From positions 1 to 25,946 of IMG/VR virus record IMGVR_UViG_3300030104_000004: 25,946 bases of DNA. One strand, given 5' to 3'. Below are positions 1-6,116 of the stretch, piece after piece (position 1 is the first letter of the stretch; the number at the start of each line of letters is the position of its first letter). The notes below the pieces were generated by a model, which was given only the letters and a program-made list of their open reading frames with translations, was not told the DNA's origin and did no database searches. The translations under genes were made by a program, and so were the position numbers. Origin of the DNA: a virus.

Positions 1-408
1 CCTGCTAAGCAACACTTTAAAATAATTGAAAACAAGTTGTTAAGTTATTTCAATACTAGTTGTAAAGAAAGTGCAAAACTAGTTGTTAAAAAAACGCAAA
101 CTATTAATAATAATAACAATAATAATAACAATAACAATAATATATCTAATAGGCGTGACAAATTTGTTTTTGAGGTTTTAACTTTTGATTATGAAGAAAG
201 CATTTTAAATAGCTTCATAGACTACTGGACTGAGCCTAACAAGTCTAATACCAAAATGAAATATGAATTAAATAAAACTTGGGAAACAAAAAGAAGACTA
301 AAGACTTGGGCTAACAATCAAAAGAAATGGGATAAGCCTAAAACAAAAACAATGTCTAAAATAGATATGCAATTAAATGAATACTTAAAAGGAAAAGAAT
401 ATTTATGA
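1..408 (+). CDS. C-terminal part of a probable phage replication-type protein (5' partial)
   Basis: The reading frame is open from base 1, so the gene starts before the window; the TTG at 37 is only an internal codon. The visible 135 residues have three parts. First is a short Lys-rich stretch, then 12 consecutive Asn residues encoded by AAT/AAC codons at 106-141. Last is a Trp- and Lys-rich tail with FIDYWTEPNKS followed by KTWETKRRLKTWANNQ. I recognise that tail from C-termini of proteins in replication regions of Bacteroidota phages, where the missing N-terminal part usually carries a helix-turn-helix domain. The Asn run would then be a flexible linker. The ATGA overlap with the next gene implies coupled translation. 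The role is inferred from family resemblance and position, not from a catalytic motif. Confidence 0.6.
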   Translation, partial: PAKQHFKIIENKLLSYFNTSCKESAKLVVKKTQTINNNNNNNNNNNNISNRRDKFVFEVLTFDYEESILNSFIDYWTEPNKSNTKMKYELNKTWETKRRLKTWANNQKKWDKPKTKTMSKIDMQLNEYLKGKEYL

Positions 409-773
409 AACCATTAAAACAAGAAAACTTAAAAGAACTGACTGAAAAAGTTTATGAGCTTATAGCCAAAACTTCAATAGAAATAGGTCATAAAACTGAT
501 GGAAAATCTATGGCAAGTCTTAGTAAAATATTTGCAGCAGACTTAATACAAGAAAAGCGTTTTGGTAATATGACCTTTAACCAAATACAAGACGCATTTA
601 GGCAGGGTGTAAGATTTGGAAAGGACGAACCTTTTTTAAATATAAGAACCTTTTACAAATGGACTTATGCTCAAAAGAAAGTAATTGACAACGCTTACTA
701 TCAAGTGCATACTTTAGGGCAGCCAAAAGAAAAAGTTTTATTTTATCAAGAACCTTTAAAACTATTAAAATGA
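405..773 (+). CDS. Hypothetical protein of the replication region
   Basis: A 122-residue, Lys-rich, mostly helical soluble protein. The ATG overlaps the stop of the preceding gene (ATGA), so the two are probably translated together. The middle part (about residues 28-95), with FNQIQDAFRQGVRFGKDEPF and a following RTFYKWTYAQKK, looks conserved. I recall similar proteins beside replication genes in Bacteroidota phages. A helicase-loader or replication-accessory role would fit the position, but no catalytic or metal-binding motif supports it. Its last codons overlap the tiny membrane-protein ORF that begins at 770. Confidence 0.75.
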   Translation: MKPLKQENLKELTEKVYELIAKTSIEIGHKTDGKSMASLSKIFAADLIQEKRFGNMTFNQIQDAFRQGVRFGKDEPFLNIRTFYKWTYAQKKVIDNAYYQVHTLGQPKEKVLFYQEPLKLLK

Positions 774-865
774 AGATATTAACAATCGTATGGGGAATAA
801 TAATTTTACTTTGTATTATAGAGGCTTATTTCTGTACTAAATTTGACAACTATGAAAACAATTAA
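770..865 (+). CDS. Tiny single-pass membrane protein (31 aa)
   Basis: An ATG at 770 overlaps the stop of the previous gene and opens a 31-codon frame. The product is almost entirely one hydrophobic helix (ILTIVWGIIILLCIIEAYF) followed by a short polar tail. It fills the otherwise empty gap between two genes and overlaps the start of the next one at 852. Overlaps on both sides and a credible membrane helix favour a real microprotein. Function is unknown. A lone hydrophobic ORF in AT-rich DNA can also arise by chance. Confidence 0.4.
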   Translation: MKILTIVWGIIILLCIIEAYFCTKFDNYENN

Positions 866-1130
866 AATTACAGAAAAAGAAGTAAAGAGCCAATCAGATG
901 CAGTTCTTTGGCACTTAAAAACTTACGGAAGTATTACAAGTTATGAAGCTATAAAAGAATACGGAGCAACTAGACTTTCAGCTATTATCTTTAATCATAG
1001 AAAAGAAGGCTATAATATAGATAGTATGCCTTTGACTAAAAAAACTAGATTTGGAAGAAATACAACTATTGCTAAATATATCTATACTGCACCAGCTCAA
1101 GAGCTGATTCAAGAAATGCTATGGCATTAA
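852..1130 (+). CDS. Small helix-turn-helix protein
   Basis: A 92-residue protein. The segment SDAVLWHLKTYGSITSYEAI followed by KEYGATRLSAIIFNHRKEG (about residues 15-53) reads as a winged-helix/HTH DNA-binding domain of the small phage HTH type (Pfam PF14090-like). It would bind DNA as a regulator or replication accessory factor; the target cannot be seen. I chose the ATG at 852 over the TTG at 843 because ATG is preferred and little N-terminal sequence is lost. It overlaps the membrane ORF upstream by 14 nt and the NinG-like gene downstream by 10 nt, so it belongs to one translationally coupled run. Confidence 0.8.
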   Translation: MKTIKITEKEVKSQSDAVLWHLKTYGSITSYEAIKEYGATRLSAIIFNHRKEGYNIDSMPLTKKTRFGRNTTIAKYIYTAPAQELIQEMLWH

Positions 1131-1537
1131 AAACTATAAGCAAATTAAAAAAAGAACTAGACAAGTGGTTTAGTCTTTACATTAGACTTAGAGATGCTAA
1201 CGAGTACGGAATGTGCCAATGCTTCACTTGTGGAGTAGTCAGGCACTATAAAGATGGTATGCAAAACGGACACTTTCAAAGCCGAAAGCACCTAGCAACA
1301 AGATTTTCAGAAGATGGAAATTGTGAGGTACAGTGTGTAAAATGCAATGTCTATGCTTGGGGAGAACAGTACAAGTTCGCTTTAGCTATAGACTCTAAGT
1401 ACGGAGAAGGTAGAGCGCAGGAATTACAACACTTAGCTAGAACAACTTTAAAAATTTCTAGGATAGAATATGAAGAAAAAATAAGTTATTATAAATCACT
1501 TGTTGATAAGTTAAAAAAAGAAAAAGGAATTGAGTAA
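1121..1537 (+). CDS. ninG: NinG-like (Rap-type) recombination protein
   Basis: A 138-residue protein matching the lambda NinG family, whose members act on branched recombination intermediates. A Cys cluster (C32, C34, C37; CQCFTCG) is followed by NGHFQSRKHLATRF and a second cluster (C68, C72, C75; CEVQCVKCN). Together these make a zinc-binding, HNH-like core in the usual order. The N-terminus is basic and the C-terminal third is a Lys/Glu-rich helix, as in the family. It overlaps the upstream HTH gene by 10 nt. The position in an early region with replication-type genes agrees with a role in phage recombination. Confidence 0.88.
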   Translation: MALKTISKLKKELDKWFSLYIRLRDANEYGMCQCFTCGVVRHYKDGMQNGHFQSRKHLATRFSEDGNCEVQCVKCNVYAWGEQYKFALAIDSKYGEGRAQELQHLARTTLKISRIEYEEKISYYKSLVDKLKKEKGIE

Positions 1538-1546
1538 CAATTTTTA

Positions 1547-1554
1547 TATCTTTG
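1547..1554 (+). promoter_or_regulatory. Candidate host-type -7 promoter element
   Basis: TATCTTTG in the 21-nt gap before the gene at 1559 matches the Bacteroidota -7 consensus TAnnTTTG exactly. There is no TTG at the usual upstream distance: the nearest ones are 14 and about 41 nt away. The predicted start of transcription would fall almost on the ATG, giving a leaderless or nearly leaderless mRNA for the operon that includes the sigma-like gene. Tentative. Confidence 0.35.
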
Positions 1555-1558
1555 GCGT

Positions 1559-1915
1559 ATGATAAAGCCGATTTACGCAAGTGAAGAACACAAGCAAATA
1601 ATTGAAACTTATTTAACTATGTGTATAGAGTTTGCAAAAGACGTAAGCACAAAATCAAGATACAATAATTTTTTAGATGTAGTAGATGTAGTTTTAGAAT
1701 ATCATAATAACTATGGCAAAGGAGTAAAAGAAAATAACTGGTATGATTGGTTAATGATAATTCCTATTAATATGTCAGTTGCTACTAATGGTTTTTTTGC
1801 TGGGCTAGAAACTAAAACAAACGCTTCAGTAATTAGAGCTTATAAGGTTGTTCTTAGCGACATGGTTTTTGATGTAGTAAATAAGATAGAATCTTTAGAA
1901 CAAATAAATGACTGA
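1559..1915 (+). CDS. Hypothetical phage protein (118 aa)
   Basis: A 118-residue protein I do not recognise. It is acidic to neutral and helical, with aromatic patches (NNWYDWLMIIPINMS at about residues 59-73). The hydrophobicity there is too short and broken for a clear membrane span. No Cys pairs or nucleotide-binding motif are visible. A TATCTTTG promoter-like element lies just upstream, and the gene overlaps the sigma-like gene by 8 nt, so it is probably the first gene of that transcription unit. A regulatory or accessory role is possible but not shown. Confidence 0.8.
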   Translation: MIKPIYASEEHKQIIETYLTMCIEFAKDVSTKSRYNNFLDVVDVVLEYHNNYGKGVKENNWYDWLMIIPINMSVATNGFFAGLETKTNASVIRAYKVVLSDMVFDVVNKIESLEQIND

Positions 1916-2447
1916 GATTTACGCAGAAATATCAAGCCTTAGTTCTAAGTTTAGGGAAATGTGCTTTGGGCTTACGCAAGATGAAGAAGCAATTAATGAC
2001 GCAGTACAGGAACTTATGCTTTATTTTCTACAGATGAACCCTGACACCTTAAAAGGTATTTGGGAAAAAGACGGACAAGAAGGTTTAATAAGGTATGGTG
2101 CAGTAGTATTGAGAAGAAGTTTAACAAGCACAAGAAGTCCTTTTTATTATAAGTATAATAAATACTACACGCATATACATAACTATTATGATACAAATGT
2201 TACTGAAGGACACACCAGAAGTATATATAATATACCTGAAGTAATAGAAGAATACAAATGGACTAAGCTAGAAGAAATTGACAAAGTTTTAGATAAACAA
2301 AGTTGGTACGATAAGAAAGTGTTTGAGCTTTACTACTCAGGCGAAACTTTAGATAGTCTAGCTAAGAAAACAGGAATAAGCAGAAACAGTCTTTTTACTA
2401 CAATAGATAAAGTAAGGGAAATACTTAAAAAGGAATTGAATGAATAA
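1908..2447 (+). CDS. Sigma-70-like transcription factor
   Basis: A 179-residue protein built like a small RNA polymerase sigma factor. The N-terminal helical part (residues 10-75) includes INDAVQELMLYFLQM and RYGAVVLRRSLTST, in place of region 2. A Tyr-rich linker follows. The C-terminal region-4-like HTH (about 133-172) reads YDKKVFELYYSGETLDSLAK then KTGISRNSLFTTIDKVREIL. Proteins of this kind occur in Bacteroidota phages. Known sigma factors recruit RNA polymerase to specific promoters, so this is the best candidate for reading the TCTATTATATA motif found before four later genes. That link is inference. Overlaps of 8 nt with both neighbours place it in one operon. Confidence 0.72.
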   Translation: MTEIYAEISSLSSKFREMCFGLTQDEEAINDAVQELMLYFLQMNPDTLKGIWEKDGQEGLIRYGAVVLRRSLTSTRSPFYYKYNKYYTHIHNYYDTNVTEGHTRSIYNIPEVIEEYKWTKLEEIDKVLDKQSWYDKKVFELYYSGETLDSLAKKTGISRNSLFTTIDKVREILKKELNE

Positions 2448-2844
2448 GTTTTTTGTGCCTAACGAAGTCTATCAAGATAGAATAGCTATCTGTAGGAGTT
2501 GTGTTTATTATTTTAAACCTACAGGAACTTGCAAAGATTGTGGTTGTTTTATGAAAATAAAAGCTAGACTTGCAACAATGGGGTGCAGCCAAAAGAAATG
2601 GCAAAAAACAACTAAAATAGAAACCCCTGAAAGTTTGCCTCAAGAAATAGTAGACGAAATATTAGATATGTGGCAAGACTTAAAAACAGGTAGAGCAAAA
2701 GACCAAGCAGCTAAAAAAAGAATGATTGAGACATATAATACAATATACAATACTAAATACAATGTAAGAACAAATTGCGGTTCATGTATTTCAACTTGCT
2801 TTGATGGAATAAAAAAACTATATAATGAATATGCTAAGGGCTAA
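2440..2844 (+). CDS. Zinc-ribbon-like hypothetical protein
   Basis: A 134-residue protein with many paired cysteines. The N-terminal half has ICRSCVYY, CKDCGCFMKIKARL and a following MGCSQKKW, an arrangement expected to bind zinc. A second Cys group lies near the C-terminus (NCGSCISTCFDG). The N-terminal pattern is familiar from small uncharacterised phage proteins. The middle is charged and helical. It overlaps the sigma-like gene by 8 nt, and its stop lies inside the structured region that forms a candidate terminator, so it is likely the last gene of this operon. Nucleic-acid binding is plausible from the Cys pattern only. Confidence 0.8.
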   Translation: MNKFFVPNEVYQDRIAICRSCVYYFKPTGTCKDCGCFMKIKARLATMGCSQKKWQKTTKIETPESLPQEIVDEILDMWQDLKTGRAKDQAAKKRMIETYNTIYNTKYNVRTNCGSCISTCFDGIKKLYNEYAKG

Positions 2845-2853
2845 ACTTAACTT

Positions 2854-2886
2854 AAATAACAAAGCAGTTATTTCTTTATTTTTTTT
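2854..2886 (+). terminator. Candidate intrinsic terminator
   Basis: AAATAAC (2854-2860), a 6-nt loop and GTTATTT (2867-2873) form a 7-bp hairpin, followed by a T-rich run (CTTTATTTTTTTT). An outer pair, GCTAAGGG (2833-2840) with CCCTTAGC (2891-2898), encloses it and could form an alternative longer stem. It closes the sigma-factor operon. The inner stem is AT-rich, so termination may be partial. Confidence 0.55.
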
Positions 2887-2923
2887 CAAACCCTTAGCGT
2901 ATTTTAAACTTAAATAAATAGAA

Positions 2924-3115
2924 ATGAAAAGAACTTACAAATCAATTAAATGGGTGTTAAATAGCCACATTAAAAAGAATGTTAAAAGCCTTTGGACTTG
3001 GGAAAACGACAACTTTACTTGTATCTTTGAAAATTACTCAGGCGATAGCAGAATTTACACACCACACCAACTTTTAAAACTTTTAAATAATGACACAAAA
3101 CGAGAAACTAATTAA
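2924..3115 (+). CDS. Hypothetical protein (63 aa)
   Basis: A 63-residue basic protein starting 80 nt after the previous gene, beyond the candidate terminator. It has several Trp and Lys residues and a short patch (YTPHQLLKLLNN) that could form a C-terminal helix. I recognise no family. It overlaps the DUF3310 gene by 26 nt, and its position in a compact run of small genes supports it being expressed. Confidence 0.65.
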   Translation: MKRTYKSIKWVLNSHIKKNVKSLWTWENDNFTCIFENYSGDSRIYTPHQLLKLLNNDTKRETN

Positions 3116-3374
3116 AAACTTAGAAAATATGACAATTGAAGTAGATTATAAAACAACACCAGAACCAAGTTACTACTCAGGTAAGAAGTACGGTTATTCA
3201 GCAAGAAAAGTAGTAGAGGACTTTCAACCTGATAGCTACAACTTAGGAACTGCAATCAGTTATCTTTTAAGAGCTGGTAAAAAAGAAGGAAACCCAGCTG
3301 AACAAGATATACAAAAAGCAATTAATCACTTACACTTTGAGTTAGACAGATTACATAATGAGTCCAAAAGCTAA
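3090..3374 (+). CDS. DUF3310 family protein
   Basis: A 94-residue protein with the DUF3310 signature in its C-terminal half: VVEDFQPDSYNLGTAISYLL, then RAGKK, then EQDIQKAINHLHFELDRL (residues 41-88). This family is widespread in tailed phages, often beside nucleotide metabolism or replication genes. Its biochemical role is not established. The N-terminal 35 residues look variable and disordered. The frame overlaps both the preceding gene (26 nt) and the tiny membrane ORF at 3358. Confidence 0.82.
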   Translation: MTQNEKLIKNLENMTIEVDYKTTPEPSYYSGKKYGYSARKVVEDFQPDSYNLGTAISYLLRAGKKEGNPAEQDIQKAINHLHFELDRLHNESKS

Positions 3375-3438
3375 AATATTTTTATTTTACATATTTATTA
3401 TTGTAATGATTTTAATTTTAGGCATTTATTATAACTAA
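3358..3438 (+). CDS. Tiny hydrophobic membrane protein (26 aa)
   Basis: An ATG at 3358, inside the end of the DUF3310 gene, opens a 26-codon frame. After a short basic start (MSPKAK) it is a continuous hydrophobic helix (IFLFYIFIIVMILILGIYY). It fills the gap before the next gene at 3447. Length and composition suit a single-pass membrane microprotein, like the one at 770. Function is unknown, and chance occurrence in AT-rich DNA cannot be excluded. Confidence 0.35.
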   Translation: MSPKAKIFLFYIFIIVMILILGIYYN

Positions 3439-3446
3439 AAAATATT

Positions 3447-3695
3447 ATGACTTTATATACTTGCGAATGCGGAAACACAATGGAAATAGGGAAAGCTACA
3501 ATAGTCCTAATAGATAAGAAATGGGTAACTAAGGAAGCACTATGCGAATGCGGTAAATATATGGATAGCAAACCAACTGACGGAATGCCTAACCTTAAAA
3601 GAACAGAACCTAGTTTAAGTAAACAAAGAGACAAGCTATGGGCTGGAGCAAAAGAAAAACTAATCGGCACAAGAGGAATAAACGAAGACTACTAA
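3447..3695 (+). CDS. Small Cys-containing hypothetical protein
   Basis: An 82-residue protein with two matched Cys motifs, CECGNTM near residue 6 and CECGKYM near residue 33. The spacing suggests a small zinc ribbon formed by two knuckles. The C-terminal half is charged (SLSKQRDKLWAGAKEKL) and probably helical. I know no specific function. It is the last gene before the promoter-like motif at 3711 and so probably ends the early block. Confidence 0.75.
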   Translation: MTLYTCECGNTMEIGKATIVLIDKKWVTKEALCECGKYMDSKPTDGMPNLKRTEPSLSKQRDKLWAGAKEKLIGTRGINEDY

Positions 3696-3710
3696 ATAAA
3701 TTAATTAAAA

Positions 3711-3724
3711 TTCTATTATATACT
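3711..3724 (+). promoter_or_regulatory. Phage promoter-like motif, copy 1
   Basis: TTCTATTATATACT, containing the 11-nt core TCTATTATATA (3712-3722) that recurs before the genes at 7762, 17947 and 20352. Here it abuts the ATG at 3725. If it acts as a -10 element the mRNA would be leaderless or would start inside the gene; a role in translation is the alternative. No clear -35 element was found. Confidence 0.55.
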
Positions 3725-4285
3725 ATGAAACTAAAAATCAACGAATTAAAACCAAACGAAAGCAATCCTAGAATAATTAAGGAAGCTAAATTTAAAAAAC
3801 TTGTAAAGTCAATTAAGGACTTCCCTGAGATGTTAGAACTAAGACCTATAATAATTGACGAGAACAATGTCATTTTAGGCGGCAATATGAGATACAAAGC
3901 GTGTATAGAAGCTGGTTTAAAAGAAGTGCCAGTTAAAATAGCAAAGGGCTTGACAGAAGAGCAGAAAGAGGAATTTATAGTTAAAGATAATGTAGGGTTT
4001 GGTGAATGGGATTGGGATATTCTAGGAAACCAATGGGATAACGCAAAGCTAGGCGAATGGGGTATGGATGTTTGGCAACCTGAAGAAGCAGTAGACTATT
4101 CTGTATTAGAAGACCTAGACTTAGGCTCAACATTACAAGACAAAGAAGCAGGGGTAAAAAGAGCAATACAAATAGAGTTCGAACCTGAGCATTATGACGA
4201 AGCCGTATTACTGATTAACACGGCAAGAAAGGAAGGGAAGAATGTAGGATTAATTGTTTTAAATGCTTTTAAGAATGACGCATAA
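3725..4285 (+). CDS. ParB-like nuclease-domain protein of the modification cassette
   Basis: A 186-residue protein whose first ~105 residues form a ParB/Srx-like domain. It opens with LKPNESNPRIIKEAKFKKLV, then LRPIIIDENN and the ParB box GGNMRYKACIEAG (52-64), and ends with FGEWDWDIL. In many phage proteins this domain precedes a DNA methyltransferase; here no methyltransferase follows. The rest is an acidic linker and a small alpha/beta C-terminus. The frame could extend upstream to 3638, but the ATG at 3725 aligns with family starts and directly follows the promoter-like motif. The downstream glycosyltransferase-like and TET/JBP-like genes point to a role in DNA base hypermodification, for example DNA recognition. 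That role is inferred. Confidence 0.82.
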   Translation: MKLKINELKPNESNPRIIKEAKFKKLVKSIKDFPEMLELRPIIIDENNVILGGNMRYKACIEAGLKEVPVKIAKGLTEEQKEEFIVKDNVGFGEWDWDILGNQWDNAKLGEWGMDVWQPEEAVDYSVLEDLDLGSTLQDKEAGVKRAIQIEFEPEHYDEAVLLINTARKEGKNVGLIVLNAFKNDA

Positions 4286-4955
4286 TGTATATGTAATATC
4301 AGCAGGGAGATATGATAAACTTCCATTCAACGAAGAACAAAAGAAGAAATATATCTTTTGCGTTAAAAATGGAGAAGGAGAATTATACAAAGAGAACGGA
4401 TGCTTGAATGTTTATGAAACAGGAAATTTGATGGATAGTAGAAACTATGCACTAGAACACGCTTTTAAACAAAAAAAGATATGCGTACAGTTAAGTGATG
4501 ATATAAAAAAAGTAGTAGTCAATAAGAATTTTGGTTGTCCTGCTAAAGTAGAACTTGACTTTGCTATTGAAGATATAGTTAAAAGGTTCAATGAGGTGAA
4601 AGGGGTTAAGTTATTAGGAATACCACCGACAGACAATTATTTCTTTGCCAATAAGATTGTAAGCGTTAATACTTTTTGTATTGGAGATATGTTATTTGTA
4701 AAACCTTCAGAAATTAGATTTGATACTCAGCTTACTCTTAAAGAAGATTACGACTTCACTTTACAACATAGGGAGAGGGGAGATGTTATAAGGTATCAGA
4801 AATACTTATTTACTTTTGAGCATTATTCAAACAAAGGTGGGGCAGTTGATGTTAGAGATGATAAAGAAGAACAGAAAAACATAAGAATACTAAAATCAAA
4901 GTGGGGAGATAAGGTAAGATTAAATTCTAAACGCAAAAATGAAATACTAATATGA
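4263..4955 (+). CDS. TET-associated glycosyltransferase-like protein
   Basis: A 230-residue protein resembling the TAGT group of small GT-A-like glycosyltransferases found beside phage TET/JBP enzymes. The N-terminal strand VYVISAGRYDKLPF is followed by NLMDSRNYALEHA (56-68) and KICVQLSDDIKKV (72-84). The SDD replaces the DxD motif that binds metal and sugar nucleotide. It would be expected to add a sugar to hydroxymethylated pyrimidines in DNA; the sugar and base cannot be read from sequence. An ATG at 4275 (MTHNVYV) is an equally plausible start with less overlap of the upstream gene. An ATGA overlap ties it to the dioxygenase gene. Confidence 0.78.
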   Translation: MLLRMTHNVYVISAGRYDKLPFNEEQKKKYIFCVKNGEGELYKENGCLNVYETGNLMDSRNYALEHAFKQKKICVQLSDDIKKVVVNKNFGCPAKVELDFAIEDIVKRFNEVKGVKLLGIPPTDNYFFANKIVSVNTFCIGDMLFVKPSEIRFDTQLTLKEDYDFTLQHRERGDVIRYQKYLFTFEHYSNKGGAVDVRDDKEEQKNIRILKSKWGDKVRLNSKRKNEILI

Positions 4956-5755
4956 AAACAATAAAACTGCAACAAGTAGAACACAATATTAAGATAGGTA
5001 AAGAATGCCCTTACTATGAACCAAACATAAAAGAAGATTGCTTATTAGAACTTGATGGGGAGATAATAGGGTTTTATATTAAAGATGTAACAAAGTACAG
5101 TAAAAAGCTGCAACAATTGATAGCAATAGCTAATAAAGAATTTAGAAGTGATAATGTGCCTAAAGCGGAAATGAGCAGAGGTCCGCAAGGAAACAAGCAA
5201 GATAAATTAAAAAGACAAAGAGAGGGTAAGAATTTAGTAACTCAGTTTAGTACTATTTTAGGAAGCAGGGCTCCTAAACCTCATATGAGAATGCCATACC
5301 CAAGTATCACTCCTGTACATAGAGAGCCAAAAGCTCAAACATTTATTAAGGCAATGTGGGGTGCTTGTTTAGAAGCAGAACAAATTATTAAGGAACTAAC
5401 TCCACATATTTATAAAAGACAAACAGAATTATTTGAAGATGTAAAAAAAGAATGGAGATTTGGTAATATGTACACTAGCAGCATATCTAATTTTAATATA
5501 GCAGCAGCTTTTCACAGAGATACAGGAAACATAGTAGGAACAGTAAACACAATCCTGACTAAAAGAAACAATGCTAATGGGGGTTGCTTAAATGTGCCTG
5601 ATTATGACGTAACATTTGAACAGGCAGACAACTCAATGTTAGTTTACCCAGCTTGGAAGAATGTACATGGAGTAACACCAATAAAACCAATAGCAGAAAA
5701 TGGTTACAGAAACAGTTTAATCTTCTATCCATTGAAAGCATTTAAAGGAATATAA
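4952..5755 (+). CDS. TET/JBP-like 2OG-Fe(II) DNA dioxygenase
   Basis: A 267-residue protein with the conserved core of the TET/JBP family, which oxidises 5-methyl groups of pyrimidines in DNA using Fe(II) and 2-oxoglutarate. The iron ligands are visible: H188 and D190 (AAAFHRDTGN) and H239 (WKNVHGVTPI). R253 (YRNSLIFYP) is the expected 2-oxoglutarate-binding residue. A family-type N-terminal segment, AEMSRGPQGNKQDK, lies at 72-85. All key residues are present, so the enzyme looks intact. It shares an ATGA overlap with the glycosyltransferase-like gene, which supports a two-step oxidise-then-glycosylate pathway. No cytosine-C5 methyltransferase or thymine-modifying partner is in the window, so the source of the substrate base is unknown. 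Confidence 0.85.
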   Translation: MKTIKLQQVEHNIKIGKECPYYEPNIKEDCLLELDGEIIGFYIKDVTKYSKKLQQLIAIANKEFRSDNVPKAEMSRGPQGNKQDKLKRQREGKNLVTQFSTILGSRAPKPHMRMPYPSITPVHREPKAQTFIKAMWGACLEAEQIIKELTPHIYKRQTELFEDVKKEWRFGNMYTSSISNFNIAAAFHRDTGNIVGTVNTILTKRNNANGGCLNVPDYDVTFEQADNSMLVYPAWKNVHGVTPIKPIAENGYRNSLIFYPLKAFKGI

Positions 5756-5756
5756 T

Positions 5757-6116
5757 ATGGACGAAAGTAGACACATAAAAAAGGAAAGCATTTTGAAGGC
5801 TTTAGAAAAGAGTTTAGGAGTGGTAACAGTTGCCTGTAAGTCAGCAGACGTTCCACGTTCAACATACTATAAATGGCTAAACGAAGATGAGGAATTTGCT
5901 AAACAAGTTCAGGACATTGAAAACATTGCACTAGACTTTGGAGAAAGCCAATTACACAAACAAATAGGAGAAGGCTCAACATCAGCTACAATTTTTTTCT
6001 TAAAGACAAAAGGAAAGCGTAGGGGATATGTAGAGAAGTCCGAGTTAGATATAACTTCAGGTGATAAGGTTATCAATATGCCTGTTATAACATTTGTTGA
6101 AACTGATACTGAATAA
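5757..6116 (+). CDS. terS: Terminase small subunit
   Basis: A 119-residue protein with an N-terminal HTH of the phBC6A51/terminase-small type: ILKALEKSLGVVTVACKSAD then VPRSTYYKWLNEDEEFA. A helical oligomerisation region follows, with GESQLHKQIGEGSTSATIFF and LKTKGKRRGY (about 61-91). The second part is characteristic of small terminases of this group. The protein would recognise phage DNA and load it on the large subunit. It starts 1 nt after the dioxygenase gene and overlaps the terminase large subunit by 23 nt, as expected for this pair. Confidence 0.85.
   Translation: MDESRHIKKESILKALEKSLGVVTVACKSADVPRSTYYKWLNEDEEFAKQVQDIENIALDFGESQLHKQIGEGSTSATIFFLKTKGKRRGYVEKSELDITSGDKVINMPVITFVETDTE

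Noticed and set aside
106-141. The AAT/AAC run as a CRISPR or DNA repeat element.
   Set aside because: It is an in-frame codon repeat with no spacers or dyad structure.
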